Assembly: GCA_034440495.1 (NCBI GenBank)
Contig: JAWXCE010000062.1
Coordinates: 1 to 64,000 of the forward strand
Source of the DNA: JAWXCE01 sp034440495
Lineage (GTDB): Bacteria > Pseudomonadota > Alphaproteobacteria > Rhizobiales > Rhodomicrobiaceae
DNA: 64,000 nt
Direction of reading: 5' to 3'
Shown here: positions 16,335 through 26,527 of the stretch, piece after piece
Layout: the number at the start of each line of letters is the position of its first letter
How positions within the stretch are numbered: the stretch's first letter is position 1
The notes under the pieces: generated by a model
What the model saw: the letters and a program-made list of their open reading frames with translations, nothing else
Told to the model about the DNA's origin: nothing
Databases searched by the model: none
Translations under genes and position numbers: made by a program

Positions 16335-17896
16335 CACGCGGCGGGCTTCTCCTCGGCGGCGTCCACATAACGCGGAAACACTGGCGTAGGCGTGCCGATA
16401 GCCGCGCCCGCCTTCATTCGGCCAGCCTCGCCTAAATGCGAAAAATCGCGCGCGTCACCGACGGGGAGTTGGTCAAGCAGCTTGCCCGCCGCCTCCGGCG
16501 TGAACGGCTGCGCCAGAATCGCGACCTGACGAACCACCTCCGCGGTCACGTATAGCACCGTGCCCATCCTCTCCGGATCGGTTTTCTTCAGCGCCCACGG
16601 CTCCTGCGCGGCGAAATAGCGGTTCGCGTCGCCAACCACGGCCCAGATGGCGTCGAGCGCTTTATTGATTGCCTGCCGGTCAATGGCCTCGCGGCTGATT
16701 TCCAGCAGCACATCCGCCGAGCCGAGCAGCGCATGATCCGCCTCTGTGAATTCGCCGGGAGTAGGCAACATGCCGTCGCAGTTCTTGGCGATCATCGAAA
16801 GCGAACGTTGGGCGAGGTTGCCAAGGTCGTTCGCCAGATCGGCGTTCGTGCGATTCACCACCGCCTCGTGCGTGTAGTTGCCATCCTGCCCGAACGGCAC
16901 CTCGCGCAGAAAGAAATAGCGCAGGCGATCCGCGCCATACTCTGCGGCGAGGCTGAACGGGTCGGTCACATTCCCCGCCGATTTCGACATCTTTTCGCCC
17001 CGGCTTAGCACAAAGCCATGACCGAACACGCGCTTGGGTAACGGCAGCTTCGCGGACATCAAAAATGCAGGCCAGTATACCGTGTGGAAGCGCATGATGT
17101 CCTTGCCGACCATATGCAAATCGGCGGGCCAGTAGGTTTTGTACGCTTTGGATCGAATGTTGGGGAAGCCCGCGCCAGTAAGGTAGTTCGTCAGCGCATC
17201 GACCCACACATACATGATGTGGCCCGGCGCGTCTGGCACGGGGATGCCCCAGTCGAACGTGGTGCGTGAGATGGACAAATCCTGCAAGCCGCCCTTAACG
17301 AAGCTGACGATTTCGTTGCGGCGCTCCAAAGGCAAGATGAAATCCGGGTTTTCCTCATAGAACGCCAACAGCTTTTTCTCGTATTTCGACAGATTGAAGA
17401 AGAAAGTCTCCTCCTCCGTCCATGTCACAGGCGTGCCTTGCGGGCCAACGCGCACATCGTCCGCATCTAGCGAGGTTTCATCCTCCGCGTAAAACGCCTC
17501 GTCGCGCACGGAGTACCAGCCCTTGTAGCCGCCAAGATAGATGTCCCCGTTTTTGGCCATGCGCTTCCACATCTCGGTGACGGAAGCGTAGTGGCGCGGC
17601 TCCCTCGTGCGAATGAAATCGTCGTGGCTGATGTTGAGAACGGCCAGCATCTCCTGAAAGCGCGGCGTGTTCTTGTCCGCCAGCTCGGCCGGGGTCATCC
17701 CAAGCTTCTGCGCCGTCTGCTTCATCTTCATGCCATGCTCGTCAACGCCCGTCATAAACAGCACGTCATAGCCATCCAGCCGTTTGAAGCGCGCGATGGC
17801 GTCGGTCGCGATAGCCTCATAGGCGTGGCCGATATGCGGCTCGCCGTTGGGGTAGGAAATGGCGGTAGAGATGGTGAATGACGGCTTATCGGGCAT
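16334..17896 (-). CDS. metG: methionyl-tRNA synthetase
   Basis: Charges tRNA-Met with methionine. The 520-residue protein is the short form, without the C-terminal tRNA-binding domain. The HIGH motif is at residues 21-24 (PNGEPHIGHAYEA) and the KMSKS loop is GEKMSKSAGN near residue 300. TGVDEHGMKM matches the conserved adenylate region. It follows holB with 6 bases between them. Confidence 0.97.
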   Translation of the reverse strand: MPDKPSFTISTAISYPNGEPHIGHAYEAIATDAIARFKRLDGYDVLFMTGVDEHGMKMKQTAQKLGMTPAELADKNTPRFQEMLAVLNISHDDFIRTREPRHYASVTEMWKRMAKNGDIYLGGYKGWYSVRDEAFYAEDETSLDADDVRVGPQGTPVTWTEEETFFFNLSKYEKKLLAFYEENPDFILPLERRNEIVSFVKGGLQDLSISRTTFDWGIPVPDAPGHIMYVWVDALTNYLTGAGFPNIRSKAYKTYWPADLHMVGKDIMRFHTVYWPAFLMSAKLPLPKRVFGHGFVLSRGEKMSKSAGNVTDPFSLAAEYGADRLRYFFLREVPFGQDGNYTHEAVVNRTNADLANDLGNLAQRSLSMIAKNCDGMLPTPGEFTEADHALLGSADVLLEISREAIDRQAINKALDAIWAVVGDANRYFAAQEPWALKKTDPERMGTVLYVTAEVVRQVAILAQPFTPEAAGKLLDQLPVGDARDFSHLGEAGRMKAGAAIGTPTPVFPRYVDAAEEKPAA

Positions 17897-17902
17897 GGCC
17901 CC

Positions 17903-19042
17903 TCACAGTGTTTTTGTATTGGCTTGTTGCGCCGCACGCGCGACGGACTGCATTTGCGCAAAAATATTGATAACCAGCGTGGCGCGGTCGAGATTAAGCC
18001 TTTCGGCGTCGGCGCGGGCGCGTCCCAACGTTTCCCACAACCCCGTCCAAAGCGCAAGATTGCCGCGTGAAAACAGACGCCGCGCTTTGGCGAAATGATC
18101 GGGTGCGCAAGCGGCGCCAGATGCTGTCTCGCCAATGATCTGGGTCAAACGTCTCTCCACAATGTCCAAAATCTGTCCGGACACGCCGCCTTGCGCGCCC
18201 GATGCTTTATCCACTAGGCTCCACAGCGTTTGCTGGTCGAGCGCGGGCAACTGGTTAAATAACTCCAAAATGGCTTTTTCCAGCGTCTGCGTGGCGCCGT
18301 CGAGCGCTTCAAGGGCGCGGCGTGGATTGCCCTGTGATGCGTCAAGCGCCGTGTTTACGGCTTCGAGTGCGAACTCCGACTTGCCAGCGTCTAGCGCCGT
18401 CATGACGGCATTCCTATTAGCCTCGGCGGAAAGTGGTCGCAAGGCCAGGCGGCGGCAGCGGGAACGGATCGTTTGGGGCAACCTTGCGGGCGCGGCGCTG
18501 ACCAGCAGGAAAAGGCTGCGCGGAGGCGGCTCCTCCAGTAGTTTCAGCAGCGCGTTGGCTGAACTGACATTGAGATCGTCCGCCTGGTCGATGATCGCGA
18601 TCCGCCAGGGCGTCGCCGATGTGGTCTCGAAAAAATGCTTGAGGCGGCGCACCTTCTCCACGGGAATGAGGGCCGCGAATTTACCCGTCTGCGGCTGCCA
18701 CGGACGGCGAACAGCGAACAGGCCGGGATGCGCGAGGGTCGCAACTTGCCGGAAGACGGCGGATGCTGGATCATTCACAGCTCTCTCGCCATCGCCGCCA
18801 GCCAGAATGCGCCGGGCCATGCGATAGGCGAAGGTGGCCTTGCCTATTCCCGGCTCACCGGTCATCAACCAGGCATGATGGAAGCGCCCGCTCTCGAACG
18901 CGGCCAAAAATAGCGACTCTGCGGCCTCATGCCCGAAAAGATTAGGGTTTTCGCGCGCAGCGAGTTGTCCTGCAAGTTGATCCGCATCCTTAGGATGTTG
19001 ATCGCCAGCGTCTTTCTCGGCGGTTTTGCTCACGCGCGCCAT
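17903..19042 (-). CDS. holB: DNA polymerase III delta-prime subunit
   Basis: The delta-prime subunit of the clamp loader that places the beta clamp on DNA. ATG 19042 gives 379 residues and follows the tmk stop by 7 bases; an in-frame start at 19126 would overlap tmk by about 75 bases. The P-loop region is GEPGIGKATFAYRMA, and the clamp-loader motifs SANALLKLLEEPP and TIRSRC are present. The tmk-holB pairing is widely conserved. Confidence 0.95.
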   Translation of the reverse strand: MARVSKTAEKDAGDQHPKDADQLAGQLAARENPNLFGHEAAESLFLAAFESGRFHHAWLMTGEPGIGKATFAYRMARRILAGGDGERAVNDPASAVFRQVATLAHPGLFAVRRPWQPQTGKFAALIPVEKVRRLKHFFETTSATPWRIAIIDQADDLNVSSANALLKLLEEPPPRSLFLLVSAAPARLPQTIRSRCRRLALRPLSAEANRNAVMTALDAGKSEFALEAVNTALDASQGNPRRALEALDGATQTLEKAILELFNQLPALDQQTLWSLVDKASGAQGGVSGQILDIVERRLTQIIGETASGAACAPDHFAKARRLFSRGNLALWTGLWETLGRARADAERLNLDRATLVINIFAQMQSVARAAQQANTKTL

Positions 19043-19049
19043 GATCGCG

Positions 19050-19697
19050 CTAAACGGCGTTAAGGCGTTGCTTAACGACCGCCCAGATATCGGCGGAAAT
19101 CGCGTCAATACTCCGCGCTGCGTCAACTAAAGCACATCGCTTCGGCTCTACAGCCGCGATATCGAGAAATTCCTGCCGTAAGTTATTATGAAACGCGATC
19201 TCCATAGACTCAAATCGGTCTGGCGCGCCATCTTTCGCCATTTCAGCGCGAGCCTTGGCGCGGCGAAGACCCTCTTCCGGCGGGAGATCGAGGATGATGG
19301 TCAGATCGGGCCGCGTCGCGCCAACAATGGCGCGCTCAAATGCGTCGAGCGCGGCCAGCGACACCCCGCCAGCCGCCCCCTGATAAGCGCGCGTGGAGTC
19401 GAAAAAACGGTCGCACACCACCCAGGCGCCGCGTGCCAGCGCCGGGCGTACGGTCAACTCCAGATGCGAATCGCGGGCGACATAAAACAGCACTGTCTCC
19501 GCCAGCGGCCCGAAGCGCTTGGCCTGCCCGGATAGGAGAATGCCGCGAATGGTTTCCGCCCGCGGGCTGCCGCCCGGCTCGCGTGTCATCACCACGCGCA
19601 GCTTGGCTGCTTGAAGCCTATCGCGAAGCAACGCGGCCTGGGTGCTTTTGCCCGCGCCCTCCCCGCCTTCTAGCGTGATAAATTTACCTTGGCTCAT
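19050..19697 (-). CDS. tmk: thymidylate kinase
   Basis: Phosphorylates dTMP to dTDP. The protein has 215 residues. The P-loop GGEGAGKST is at residues 11-19, TREPGGS is the substrate motif and DRFFDST the DRx motif. The Arg-rich lid region lies around residues 140-155. It heads the tmk-holB-metG-tatD-MBL run; the DD-carboxypeptidase gene ends 21 bases upstream on the same strand. Confidence 0.96.
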   Translation of the reverse strand: MSQGKFITLEGGEGAGKSTQAALLRDRLQAAKLRVVMTREPGGSPRAETIRGILLSGQAKRFGPLAETVLFYVARDSHLELTVRPALARGAWVVCDRFFDSTRAYQGAAGGVSLAALDAFERAIVGATRPDLTIILDLPPEEGLRRAKARAEMAKDGAPDRFESMEIAFHNNLRQEFLDIAAVEPKRCALVDAARSIDAISADIWAVVKQRLNAV

Positions 19698-19718
19698 GCG
19701 GCGGTGAAGCTCCCACTG

Positions 19719-20882
19719 CTACAGCAGCCAGCCGAACGCCAAAATCAGCAAGCTGTCAAACCCTTGCGCCACAACGCCGCCCTTTTGCACATCCTCAGCT
19801 GCATAGAGCGGTGCGCTATTGCGGACGCCGTTCTCGGCGGTGACGACAAGTTCGGCGATTTTGTCGCCAGCCTTGATCGGCGGCTTCAGCGGGCCGTTAT
19901 AGACGATCTGCGCGTTGATTTTCTTGTCGCGCATGATGATGGGCAGCAGGATTTTGACCTGCCCGTCACCTTTCAATTGCACATAACGCTTGTCGCCACC
20001 CCAGACGCGCGCGTCGCCAATGACCTCATCCGGCTCGAACAGCGAGAACTGTTTGAAGCTGTTGAAGCCCCAGTTAATCATTTTGACCGCTTCTTCCTTG
20101 CGATCTTTGGCATTGGTCAGGCCGTTCATCACGACAATAAGCCGCCGCCCCTGGCTTTCCGCCGATGCGACGACGCCGTAGCCGGATTCCTCCGTATGAC
20201 CAGTTTTCATGCCGTCCGCACCGATGTTGAGATAGATGAGCGGGTTGCGGTTGAAGAAATTATGCTTGCGATACTTAAATTCCTTGACCTTAAAATACTG
20301 ATAATACTCTGGAAACTCGTTAATCATGTGATGCGCGAGTTCCGCCAGCTCTCTTGCCGTGACCCGGTGTCTTGGGTCGGGCAGCCCGGTTGAATTGGCG
20401 AAGTTTGATTTAGTGAGACCAATTCTGCGAGCATAGTCATTCATGATTTGCGCAAATGCCTCTTCCGTGCCGGCGATCCCTTCTGCCAGAATGATGCAGG
20501 CGTCGTTGCCCGACTGCACGATAATGCCGGGGAGCAAGTCCTCCAGCTTCACCGTCGTGTTGAGCGGGGCGAACATGGCCGCGCCGCCTGAAGGAGCGCC
20601 GCCTGTTCGCCAGGCGTATTCACTCACCGTAAACTCGTTCGCCAGGGTAAGCTTGCCCTCTTTCAACTGCTGAAAGACCACCGCAAGCGTCATCAGCTTG
20701 CTCATGCTAGCCGGGGCCATCAGCGTGTCCGAGTTTTTCTCGTAGAGAACCGCTTTCGACGCCGCATCCATCACGATCGCATATTCAGCCTTGGTGGCGA
20801 ATTGCGCATTTGCCTGCGTCGGCGAGAGGGAGAAAAGCATAAGGGCCACGAAAAGTCGGGCATATTGAAAACGGCTTGGCAT
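19719..20882 (-). CDS. D-alanyl-D-alanine carboxypeptidase (DacA/DacC type)
   Basis: A penicillin-binding protein that removes the terminal D-Ala from peptidoglycan stem peptides in the periplasm. ATG 20882 gives 387 residues and a signal peptide (MPSRFQYARLFVALMLFSLS, cut after ANA). An in-frame start at 20966 lacks a signal. The active-site triad is present: SMSK, SGN (QSGNDA) and KTG (MKTGHTEESG). A C-terminal beta domain follows from about residue 275, and the final hydrophobic stretch (FDSLLILAFGWLL) is a probable membrane anchor. RlpA lies just upstream, another peptidoglycan enzyme. Confidence 0.94.
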   Translation of the reverse strand: MPSRFQYARLFVALMLFSLSPTQANAQFATKAEYAIVMDAASKAVLYEKNSDTLMAPASMSKLMTLAVVFQQLKEGKLTLANEFTVSEYAWRTGGAPSGGAAMFAPLNTTVKLEDLLPGIIVQSGNDACIILAEGIAGTEEAFAQIMNDYARRIGLTKSNFANSTGLPDPRHRVTARELAELAHHMINEFPEYYQYFKVKEFKYRKHNFFNRNPLIYLNIGADGMKTGHTEESGYGVVASAESQGRRLIVVMNGLTNAKDRKEEAVKMINWGFNSFKQFSLFEPDEVIGDARVWGGDKRYVQLKGDGQVKILLPIIMRDKKINAQIVYNGPLKPPIKAGDKIAELVVTAENGVRNSAPLYAAEDVQKGGVVAQGFDSLLILAFGWLL

Positions 20883-21028
20883 GGAGCGGCTCCGGTGTTG
20901 CCGGAGATAGGGACTCAAAAGGCCGTCCGGCATTGCGACTATCCGGTTTGGCGCCTTAAAAATCAACTGGCTTCACCGTCTTTTGAGCGAGCGTGACAGA
21001 TAGGATTAAAGCGTGTTCGTTGCGCATG

Positions 21029-22045
21029 TTAGCGCATGAATAGTTGCGCATCGCGGACGCCGAAGCGCGTGGCGTCTGTCATTGCCCGCCGGGCCGCATC
21101 TTCGTTTGCAAATGGCCCGATGTCGACACGGTGCAGAACCTCGGCGCCCATGTCCACTTGGGTCATCTGCGCTGGCCCGATGCCTTCCATGCGACGTCGG
21201 AAAGCCTCCGCGTTTATAGGGTCGCGGAATAAACCCGTTTGCATGAATAATCTAGGTGCGGCTGCCACGACGCCATTCGGCCTGGATGTCGAGGACATGC
21301 CTGGTTGCCCAGATTGCGGAAACTGGCCCGCGCCACCGTAATTAGCTTGAATAAGACGCGGCGAGGGCTGTAAGGGCGCATTATCGGCTTTTGCCTCGAC
21401 GATATGGGCCGCCCACGGCTGGCGCCGCAGTGCTTGCCGCTCGTAACGGTCGTCGCCATTGAGCGGCGCGGGGCCAGCATATTGCACGCGCACATTCGCC
21501 GTGCCCTTGCGTTTAAAATCCAGAATTTCGGCGGCGCGCTGAGACATATCAATGATGCGGTTGTGCTTGTAAGGCCCACGATCGTTGACTCGCACGATGA
21601 TGGAGCGGTTGTTTTCAAGGTTCGTAACGCGGGCATAGGATGGCATCGGGAAAGTCGTGTGCGCGGCGCTCAAGGCTTCCATATCATAAATCTCGCCGTT
21701 CGAGGTTTTGCGGCCATGGAACATCACGCCATACCATGACGCCGTGCCGATTTTGTCATAGGCCGGGTCGGCGCGTGGCACAAAGGTTTGCCCGGCGATG
21801 GTGTAGGGAATGCCGACTTTGACCACTCCGCCGCCTTTGGGCACCGGCTCGCCCAAATCGACCACGCGAGGGCTGAAGCTCATCGATTCGTCTTTGACGG
21901 CTTTCATGCCGCCATCGACGCCGCCACAGGATGGGAGCCAAAGCACACACGCCGCGACCAGCAAACGCCAAACCAGACCCGCAAAAATCGACTTTAAGCG
22001 AACAGAAAAAACCAAAGCCTTAATTCCTATCCGAACTGACGACAT
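21029..22045 (-). CDS. rlpA: RlpA-like septal lipoprotein with SPOR domain
   Basis: RlpA is an outer-membrane lipoprotein, in some species a lytic transglycosylase acting on bare glycan at the septum. ATG 22045 gives 338 residues; a GTG lies two codons upstream. The lipobox is LPSC with Cys at residue 40. The double-psi barrel domain is visible as GTASWYGVMFHGRKTSNGE and RVNDRGPY. The last 75 residues (FMQTGLFRDPINAEAFRRRM onward) are a SPOR domain for binding denuded glycan. It is transcribed away from the YdiJ gene. Confidence 0.94.
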   Translation of the reverse strand: MSSVRIGIKALVFSVRLKSIFAGLVWRLLVAACVLWLPSCGGVDGGMKAVKDESMSFSPRVVDLGEPVPKGGGVVKVGIPYTIAGQTFVPRADPAYDKIGTASWYGVMFHGRKTSNGEIYDMEALSAAHTTFPMPSYARVTNLENNRSIIVRVNDRGPYKHNRIIDMSQRAAEILDFKRKGTANVRVQYAGPAPLNGDDRYERQALRRQPWAAHIVEAKADNAPLQPSPRLIQANYGGAGQFPQSGQPGMSSTSRPNGVVAAAPRLFMQTGLFRDPINAEAFRRRMEGIGPAQMTQVDMGAEVLHRVDIGPFANEDAARRAMTDATRFGVRDAQLFMR

Positions 22046-22274
22046 GCTCACTCACGAGCAGGCACCACGCAAATACATCCTAAGGTTGATTCTATAGTGT
22101 GAGAACCACCAAGAATTGGTAAACCCGATATCCACAAATGTTCGGTATCGGCCTATGACTGCTGATTCGGGTCGGATTTGGGCGATTTCGCCTAACCGTA
22201 ATCTCAAACGAATAGCCTGTTCGCGCTTTCAGGCGGCTATAGTCTTAACGCGTTTTAGTGATTAAACATTTAGG

Positions 22275-25187
22275 ATGGTGGCGATTCTGGATAAAGGCAT
22301 CGGCGGCTCGCGGCTGGCGAACCGCCTGAGAAGCGAAATTCATGGCGAGGCGCATTTTGACGCCCTGGCCCGCGCCCGCTATTCAACCGACGCTTCGATA
22401 TACAAAATTATGCCGCTTGGCGTCGTTATTCCCAGGACTGAGGCGGATGTGACCGCAATCGCCGCCATCGCGGCCGAGGAGCGCGTGCCATTGGTGGCGC
22501 GCGGCGGCGGCACTTCGACAGCCGGGCAGACTGTCAGCGAAGGACTGGTTGTCGATTTCTCAAAATATCTGCGCGCCATGACTTTTTACGATTTGCGCTC
22601 AATGACGTGCGTCGTGCAGCCGGGTATGACCCTCAACGCGCTGAACATCGAACTGGCGAAGCTCGGCGTATGGTTTCCCGTCGATATCTGGTCAGGTAGT
22701 CAGGCGACAATTGGCGGCATGTGCGGGAACAATGCGGCGGGGCTGCGCTCGCTGCGCTATGGCTCCATGCGCGACAACGTGACTGCAATTGATGCAGTGC
22801 TGCCTGATGGCTCGGAGGTGTGCTTTGGCGAAATCCGGGATAATGCTGTCAGCAACGTTAGCGCTAAGTCTCAGCGCGACCTGCCCTTCGACCTGCTCCA
22901 GGTTGGCGAACGATACGAAGCGCTGATACGCAAAGCGATAAAGGCCGCGCCTTCCCAGGCAGGAGGATATAATCTCGCCGCCCTGCTTCCGGAAACCGGC
23001 ATTAATAATCTGGCGTCGCTGCTGGTTGGCTCCGAGGGTACGCTGGCGATGTCGCGGCGTATCGAGCTGAAAGTGCAGCCGTTGCCGCGCAACTGGGCCC
23101 TCGGGGTCTGCCAGTTCAGCACCTTGCGCAAAGCACTGGCGAGCATTGCCGAGATCGCGGCGCTAAAACCGTCCGCCATCGACCTCATTCAGGCGGACAC
23201 CTTTGAAGCCGCTGGCGCCCTCCATGAAAAGACGGTGGCGCGATATTTGCGCGGCGGCGCCAGCGTGCTGCTGATCGTGGAATTTGCGGAAGACAATCAG
23301 GTGGAAAACGTCCGCCGCCTGAAAAGCCTGAACGATATTGTCGCGGGCAAGGGCGCCGGATGCCGCGTCATTGAGGCCGTGGGCACCGAGGTGCAACGCG
23401 CCGTTTGGGACGCGCGCGACGCGGCGCTGGAAACGCAGTTCAAAAATCATCAGGGCAAGGGGCTGCCGTTTCTGGAGGACTGCGCCGTGCCCTTTAGCGA
23501 AGTGATCCACTTCGCGGATCGCGTCGAGGAAATGCTCGGACGGGCTGGCGTACCATTCGCCTGGCATGGTTACGCACTTACCTACGCCTTCTCGCTGCGC
23601 CCTCTATATTCAGTCACATCAATGCATGACCGAGCGCGGCTGCGGGCGCTGGCTGAGGATATGTCGGTTCAAATCCGTAATCTGAAAGGCGCGATGTCTT
23701 CCGGACAAGGCAGTGGACTGGCGCGATCGGAGTTCACCGAAGCTATCCACGGACGCAGCACGATCTCCATTTATGAGGAGGTAAAAGCGTTGTTCGACCC
23801 GGAGATGCGCTTCAACCCGGGTAAGATCGTGTTTGCGCCCCGCGTTGACGACCCAATGCTACAGCGTCCGAGACACAATGGAGACGCTAGCGGGATGGTT
23901 CTGGGACTGAAATGGGACTCTCCGGCTGGAACAAACGGCGCGCTGGCAGCCGCAGACATCTGCACCGGGAGTGGCGTATGCCGAAAGCTGGAGGGTGGCG
24001 ACATGTGCCCATCCTTCCGTGTCACACTGGATGAAGCCGAATCTCCGCGAGGTATGGCAAACGCCATTCGCGCGGCGCTTGCGCCTGAAACAGGCGAAGG
24101 GCGGCTGGATTCGCCGGAGTTGAGGGATGCGCTTAAGTCTTGCGTGTCGTGCAAGGCGTGCCGAACGGAATGCCCGATGGGCGTAGACATATCCAAGCTA
24201 AAAATTGAGGCGTCACACGCTTACGCCACGAGGTATGGCGTTCCATTGCATGACAAAATCTACGCCTATCTTCCCCACTATGCCGCCGCCGCACGACGCT
24301 GGCGCTGGCTGCTTTACCTGCGTGACGCCATCCCTCCCCTAGCCCGCGCAACCGAGCGGCTAACCGGTTTTTCCGCCGAACGCGCCTTGCCGCGCTGGAC
24401 TGGCCGCCGCTTTCGCGTCAACGGCCCTATTGGTCACGAGGATGGACGCGAGGTTGCGATTTTTGCTGATACGTTCAATCGCCATTTCGAGCCTGACAAT
24501 CTGCGCGCGGCCATCGATGTGCTTGCGGCGGCGAGGTATCGTGTTCACGTGATCGCTCCACCGCCAAAAGAACGGCCACTGTGTTGCGGACGCACGTTCC
24601 TGAGCGCCGGCATGGTCGATCAGGCGCGTATCGAGGCGGCGCGCGTGATTGAGGCGGTAAAGCCGTTTCTGGATCGTGGCGTGCCCATTGTCGGCCTCGA
24701 ACCAGCCTGTTTGCTTACGCTCCGCGATGAGTATCTGGCGCTTATTCCAGGCGAGGAGGCTTCACGGCTTGCGTCCGCCGCCGTGCTATTCGAAGAGTTC
24801 GTTGCAGAGGAACGGACTGAAGGCCGTTTTTCGCCAAGCTTGCGCCCCATTGAAGCCCGCGCGCTTTTGCACGGCCATTGCCATCAGAAAGCATTCGGTT
24901 CGATGCCCTCTTCAACAGCTGCGCTCGCGTTGATCCCGGGTCTGGTTGTCGAGGATGTCACTTCCGGCTGCTGCGGCATGGCGGGAAGCTTCGGCTACCG
25001 CGCGGAAAATCTCCAGATGTCGCTAGCGATGGGTGAAATGACACTGTTTCCCAGCATTCGCGGGACGTCTCGGGACACTCTGGTGATAGCCGACGGCTTT
25101 TCCTGCCGACAGCAGATCCGCGATGGGGTTAGCCGCTCGCCGCTTCACACTGCGGTCATTTTCAAGCTGGCTTTGAACTCAAAATAA
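22275..25187 (+). CDS. YdiJ-type FAD-linked oxidase with Fe-S domains
   Basis: A 970-residue fusion enzyme. The N-terminal part (about 45-480) is a FAD-binding type 4 oxidase, with PRTEADVTAIAAIA, RGGGTSTAGQTV and SGSQATIGGMCGNNAAG. Next comes a di-cluster ferredoxin region (CTGSGVC, then CVSCKACRTECPMGVD). The C-terminal third has the CCG repeats of heterodisulfide-reductase-like domains (PLCCGRTFL, SGCCGMAGSFG, HGHCHQKAFG). This is the plan of YdiJ, a D-2-hydroxyacid (D-2-hydroxyglutarate or D-lactate) dehydrogenase. The GntR regulator 62 bases downstream suggests induction by a carbon source. Confidence 0.9.
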   Translation: MVAILDKGIGGSRLANRLRSEIHGEAHFDALARARYSTDASIYKIMPLGVVIPRTEADVTAIAAIAAEERVPLVARGGGTSTAGQTVSEGLVVDFSKYLRAMTFYDLRSMTCVVQPGMTLNALNIELAKLGVWFPVDIWSGSQATIGGMCGNNAAGLRSLRYGSMRDNVTAIDAVLPDGSEVCFGEIRDNAVSNVSAKSQRDLPFDLLQVGERYEALIRKAIKAAPSQAGGYNLAALLPETGINNLASLLVGSEGTLAMSRRIELKVQPLPRNWALGVCQFSTLRKALASIAEIAALKPSAIDLIQADTFEAAGALHEKTVARYLRGGASVLLIVEFAEDNQVENVRRLKSLNDIVAGKGAGCRVIEAVGTEVQRAVWDARDAALETQFKNHQGKGLPFLEDCAVPFSEVIHFADRVEEMLGRAGVPFAWHGYALTYAFSLRPLYSVTSMHDRARLRALAEDMSVQIRNLKGAMSSGQGSGLARSEFTEAIHGRSTISIYEEVKALFDPEMRFNPGKIVFAPRVDDPMLQRPRHNGDASGMVLGLKWDSPAGTNGALAAADICTGSGVCRKLEGGDMCPSFRVTLDEAESPRGMANAIRAALAPETGEGRLDSPELRDALKSCVSCKACRTECPMGVDISKLKIEASHAYATRYGVPLHDKIYAYLPHYAAAARRWRWLLYLRDAIPPLARATERLTGFSAERALPRWTGRRFRVNGPIGHEDGREVAIFADTFNRHFEPDNLRAAIDVLAAARYRVHVIAPPPKERPLCCGRTFLSAGMVDQARIEAARVIEAVKPFLDRGVPIVGLEPACLLTLRDEYLALIPGEEASRLASAAVLFEEFVAEERTEGRFSPSLRPIEARALLHGHCHQKAFGSMPSSTAALALIPGLVVEDVTSGCCGMAGSFGYRAENLQMSLAMGEMTLFPSIRGTSRDTLVIADGFSCRQQIRDGVSRSPLHTAVIFKLALNSK

Positions 25188-25249
25188 AATAAACACTATT
25201 CTATATAAAAGATTGTATCAAACTCTCATCTCAACCAGAGAATGCGCAC

Positions 25250-25921
25250 ATGAGTTCCCTAAGTCCCTTAGCCCGACGCTCCCTGCACGACGAACTGCGC
25301 CAGCGTTTGCGCGATATGATTATCAACGGCGACCTGGCGCCTTCAACCAAGGTTCCGGAACGTCAGCTTTGCGAGACGTTTGGCGTGTCGCGGACGCCGT
25401 TACGCGAAGCTCTCAAAGTGCTCGCGGCGGAAAACCTTGTTATCCTAGCGCCCAACCGCGGGGCCGTCGTGGCTCCTATCGTGCTCGAAGAGCTGGAGGA
25501 AATCCTGCCCGTCATGGCGGCGCTTGAAAGCCTGTCCGGACTTCTTGCAACTCGTATGATGAACAACGAACAGATCGCGGAAGTTCGCGGCCTGCATAAC
25601 GAATTACGCTTGCGATACGAAGAAGGTGATCAGAAAGCGTACTTCGCTACGAACAGACGCATCCACGACAAAATCCGGAACGGAGCTGCAAACGAACTTC
25701 TCACTTTGCATTATAACCAGGTAAGTTACCGGATTCGTCGCGCGCGCCTGGTTACGGGCGTATCGCAAAAGCTGTGGGATCAAAGCATGATCGAGCACGA
25801 AGAAATTATTACGAGATTGGAAGCAAGGGACGAAGCGTCGCTTCCAGTGCTTTTAAAACAGCATATCCTGAGTATGCTCCACCACTATCAATCACTGCCG
25901 CGAATTATGGCGGGTGCATGA
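25250..25921 (+). CDS. GntR family transcriptional regulator, FCD type
   Basis: A 223-residue regulator. Residues of about 10-75 are a winged helix-turn-helix of the GntR type (LHDELRQRLRDMIINGDLAP, then VSRTPLREALKVLA). Residues of about 85-215 are an all-helical FCD ligand domain with metal-binding histidines such as RIHDKIRNGA and the His in EHEEII. FCD regulators usually sense small organic acids. It follows the YdiJ-like oxidase by 62 bases and is likely its regulator. Confidence 0.92.
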   Translation: MSSLSPLARRSLHDELRQRLRDMIINGDLAPSTKVPERQLCETFGVSRTPLREALKVLAAENLVILAPNRGAVVAPIVLEELEEILPVMAALESLSGLLATRMMNNEQIAEVRGLHNELRLRYEEGDQKAYFATNRRIHDKIRNGAANELLTLHYNQVSYRIRRARLVTGVSQKLWDQSMIEHEEIITRLEARDEASLPVLLKQHILSMLHHYQSLPRIMAGA

Positions 25922-25933
25922 GGAACTTATGCT

Positions 25934-26323
25934 TTAAGAGCCGATTCGTGCGGTGCCAGATTTACCGTCGTTGCGCCGCCAGGTGACAGAATTTTCATCG
26001 CCGCGCATTTCAAAACAATATGATTTCTTTTGAACCCAAACCTGCCATCGCTGGCAAAGCCTGTTTCCGGAGATCCACCACTGGCCCGTGTCTGAGTTCG
26101 TAGGCTCTCCCGCCATCGCAGCAAGCTGGGATGGTGATGACGATGTCATAGTGCCGTTGCCGGAATAACGAACAGGCAATTCTCCGAATGGAGTATTGAT
26201 AAATATTGTCGTTCCCGACAACATCTTTCTCAGAGTTTCGCCTTTGATCACATCGTTACCTGACTGCGCGAACGCGGACGATGCACTGATCAAACACAAG
26301 GCGAGGAACAAACATTTTTGCAT
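25934..26323 (-). CDS. small secreted protein of unknown function
   Basis: A 129-residue protein with a clear signal peptide (MQKCLFLALCLISASSAFA). The mature part has GETLRKMLSGTTIFINTPFG near its start and a WWISGNRLCQRWQVW segment with two cysteines that could pair. This pattern, a short exported protein with a leading GxTLxxxLxG motif, recurs in Hyphomicrobiales, but I cannot give it a name. It is convergent with the GntR gene and lies next to tRNA-Ser. Confidence 0.65.
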   Translation of the reverse strand: MQKCLFLALCLISASSAFAQSGNDVIKGETLRKMLSGTTIFINTPFGELPVRYSGNGTMTSSSPSQLAAMAGEPTNSDTGQWWISGNRLCQRWQVWVQKKSYCFEMRGDENSVTWRRNDGKSGTARIGS

Positions 26324-26527
26324 TTCGTTAGGGAACTTCCTTTTTTATTGCATTGCAACAGAAGATGGTGTGAGAAGACGGCCACAATGTGACCGTTTAA
26401 CACAACAATAGTTGTATAAAATTCACCTGTCTTACTGCATCCAAAGCCAGAGTGCGACAAGGTGATTTTGTAATCATAAGCTGGATTTTGACGGTATCAT
26501 GGATTATGTGTTGGAATAAGACGACTT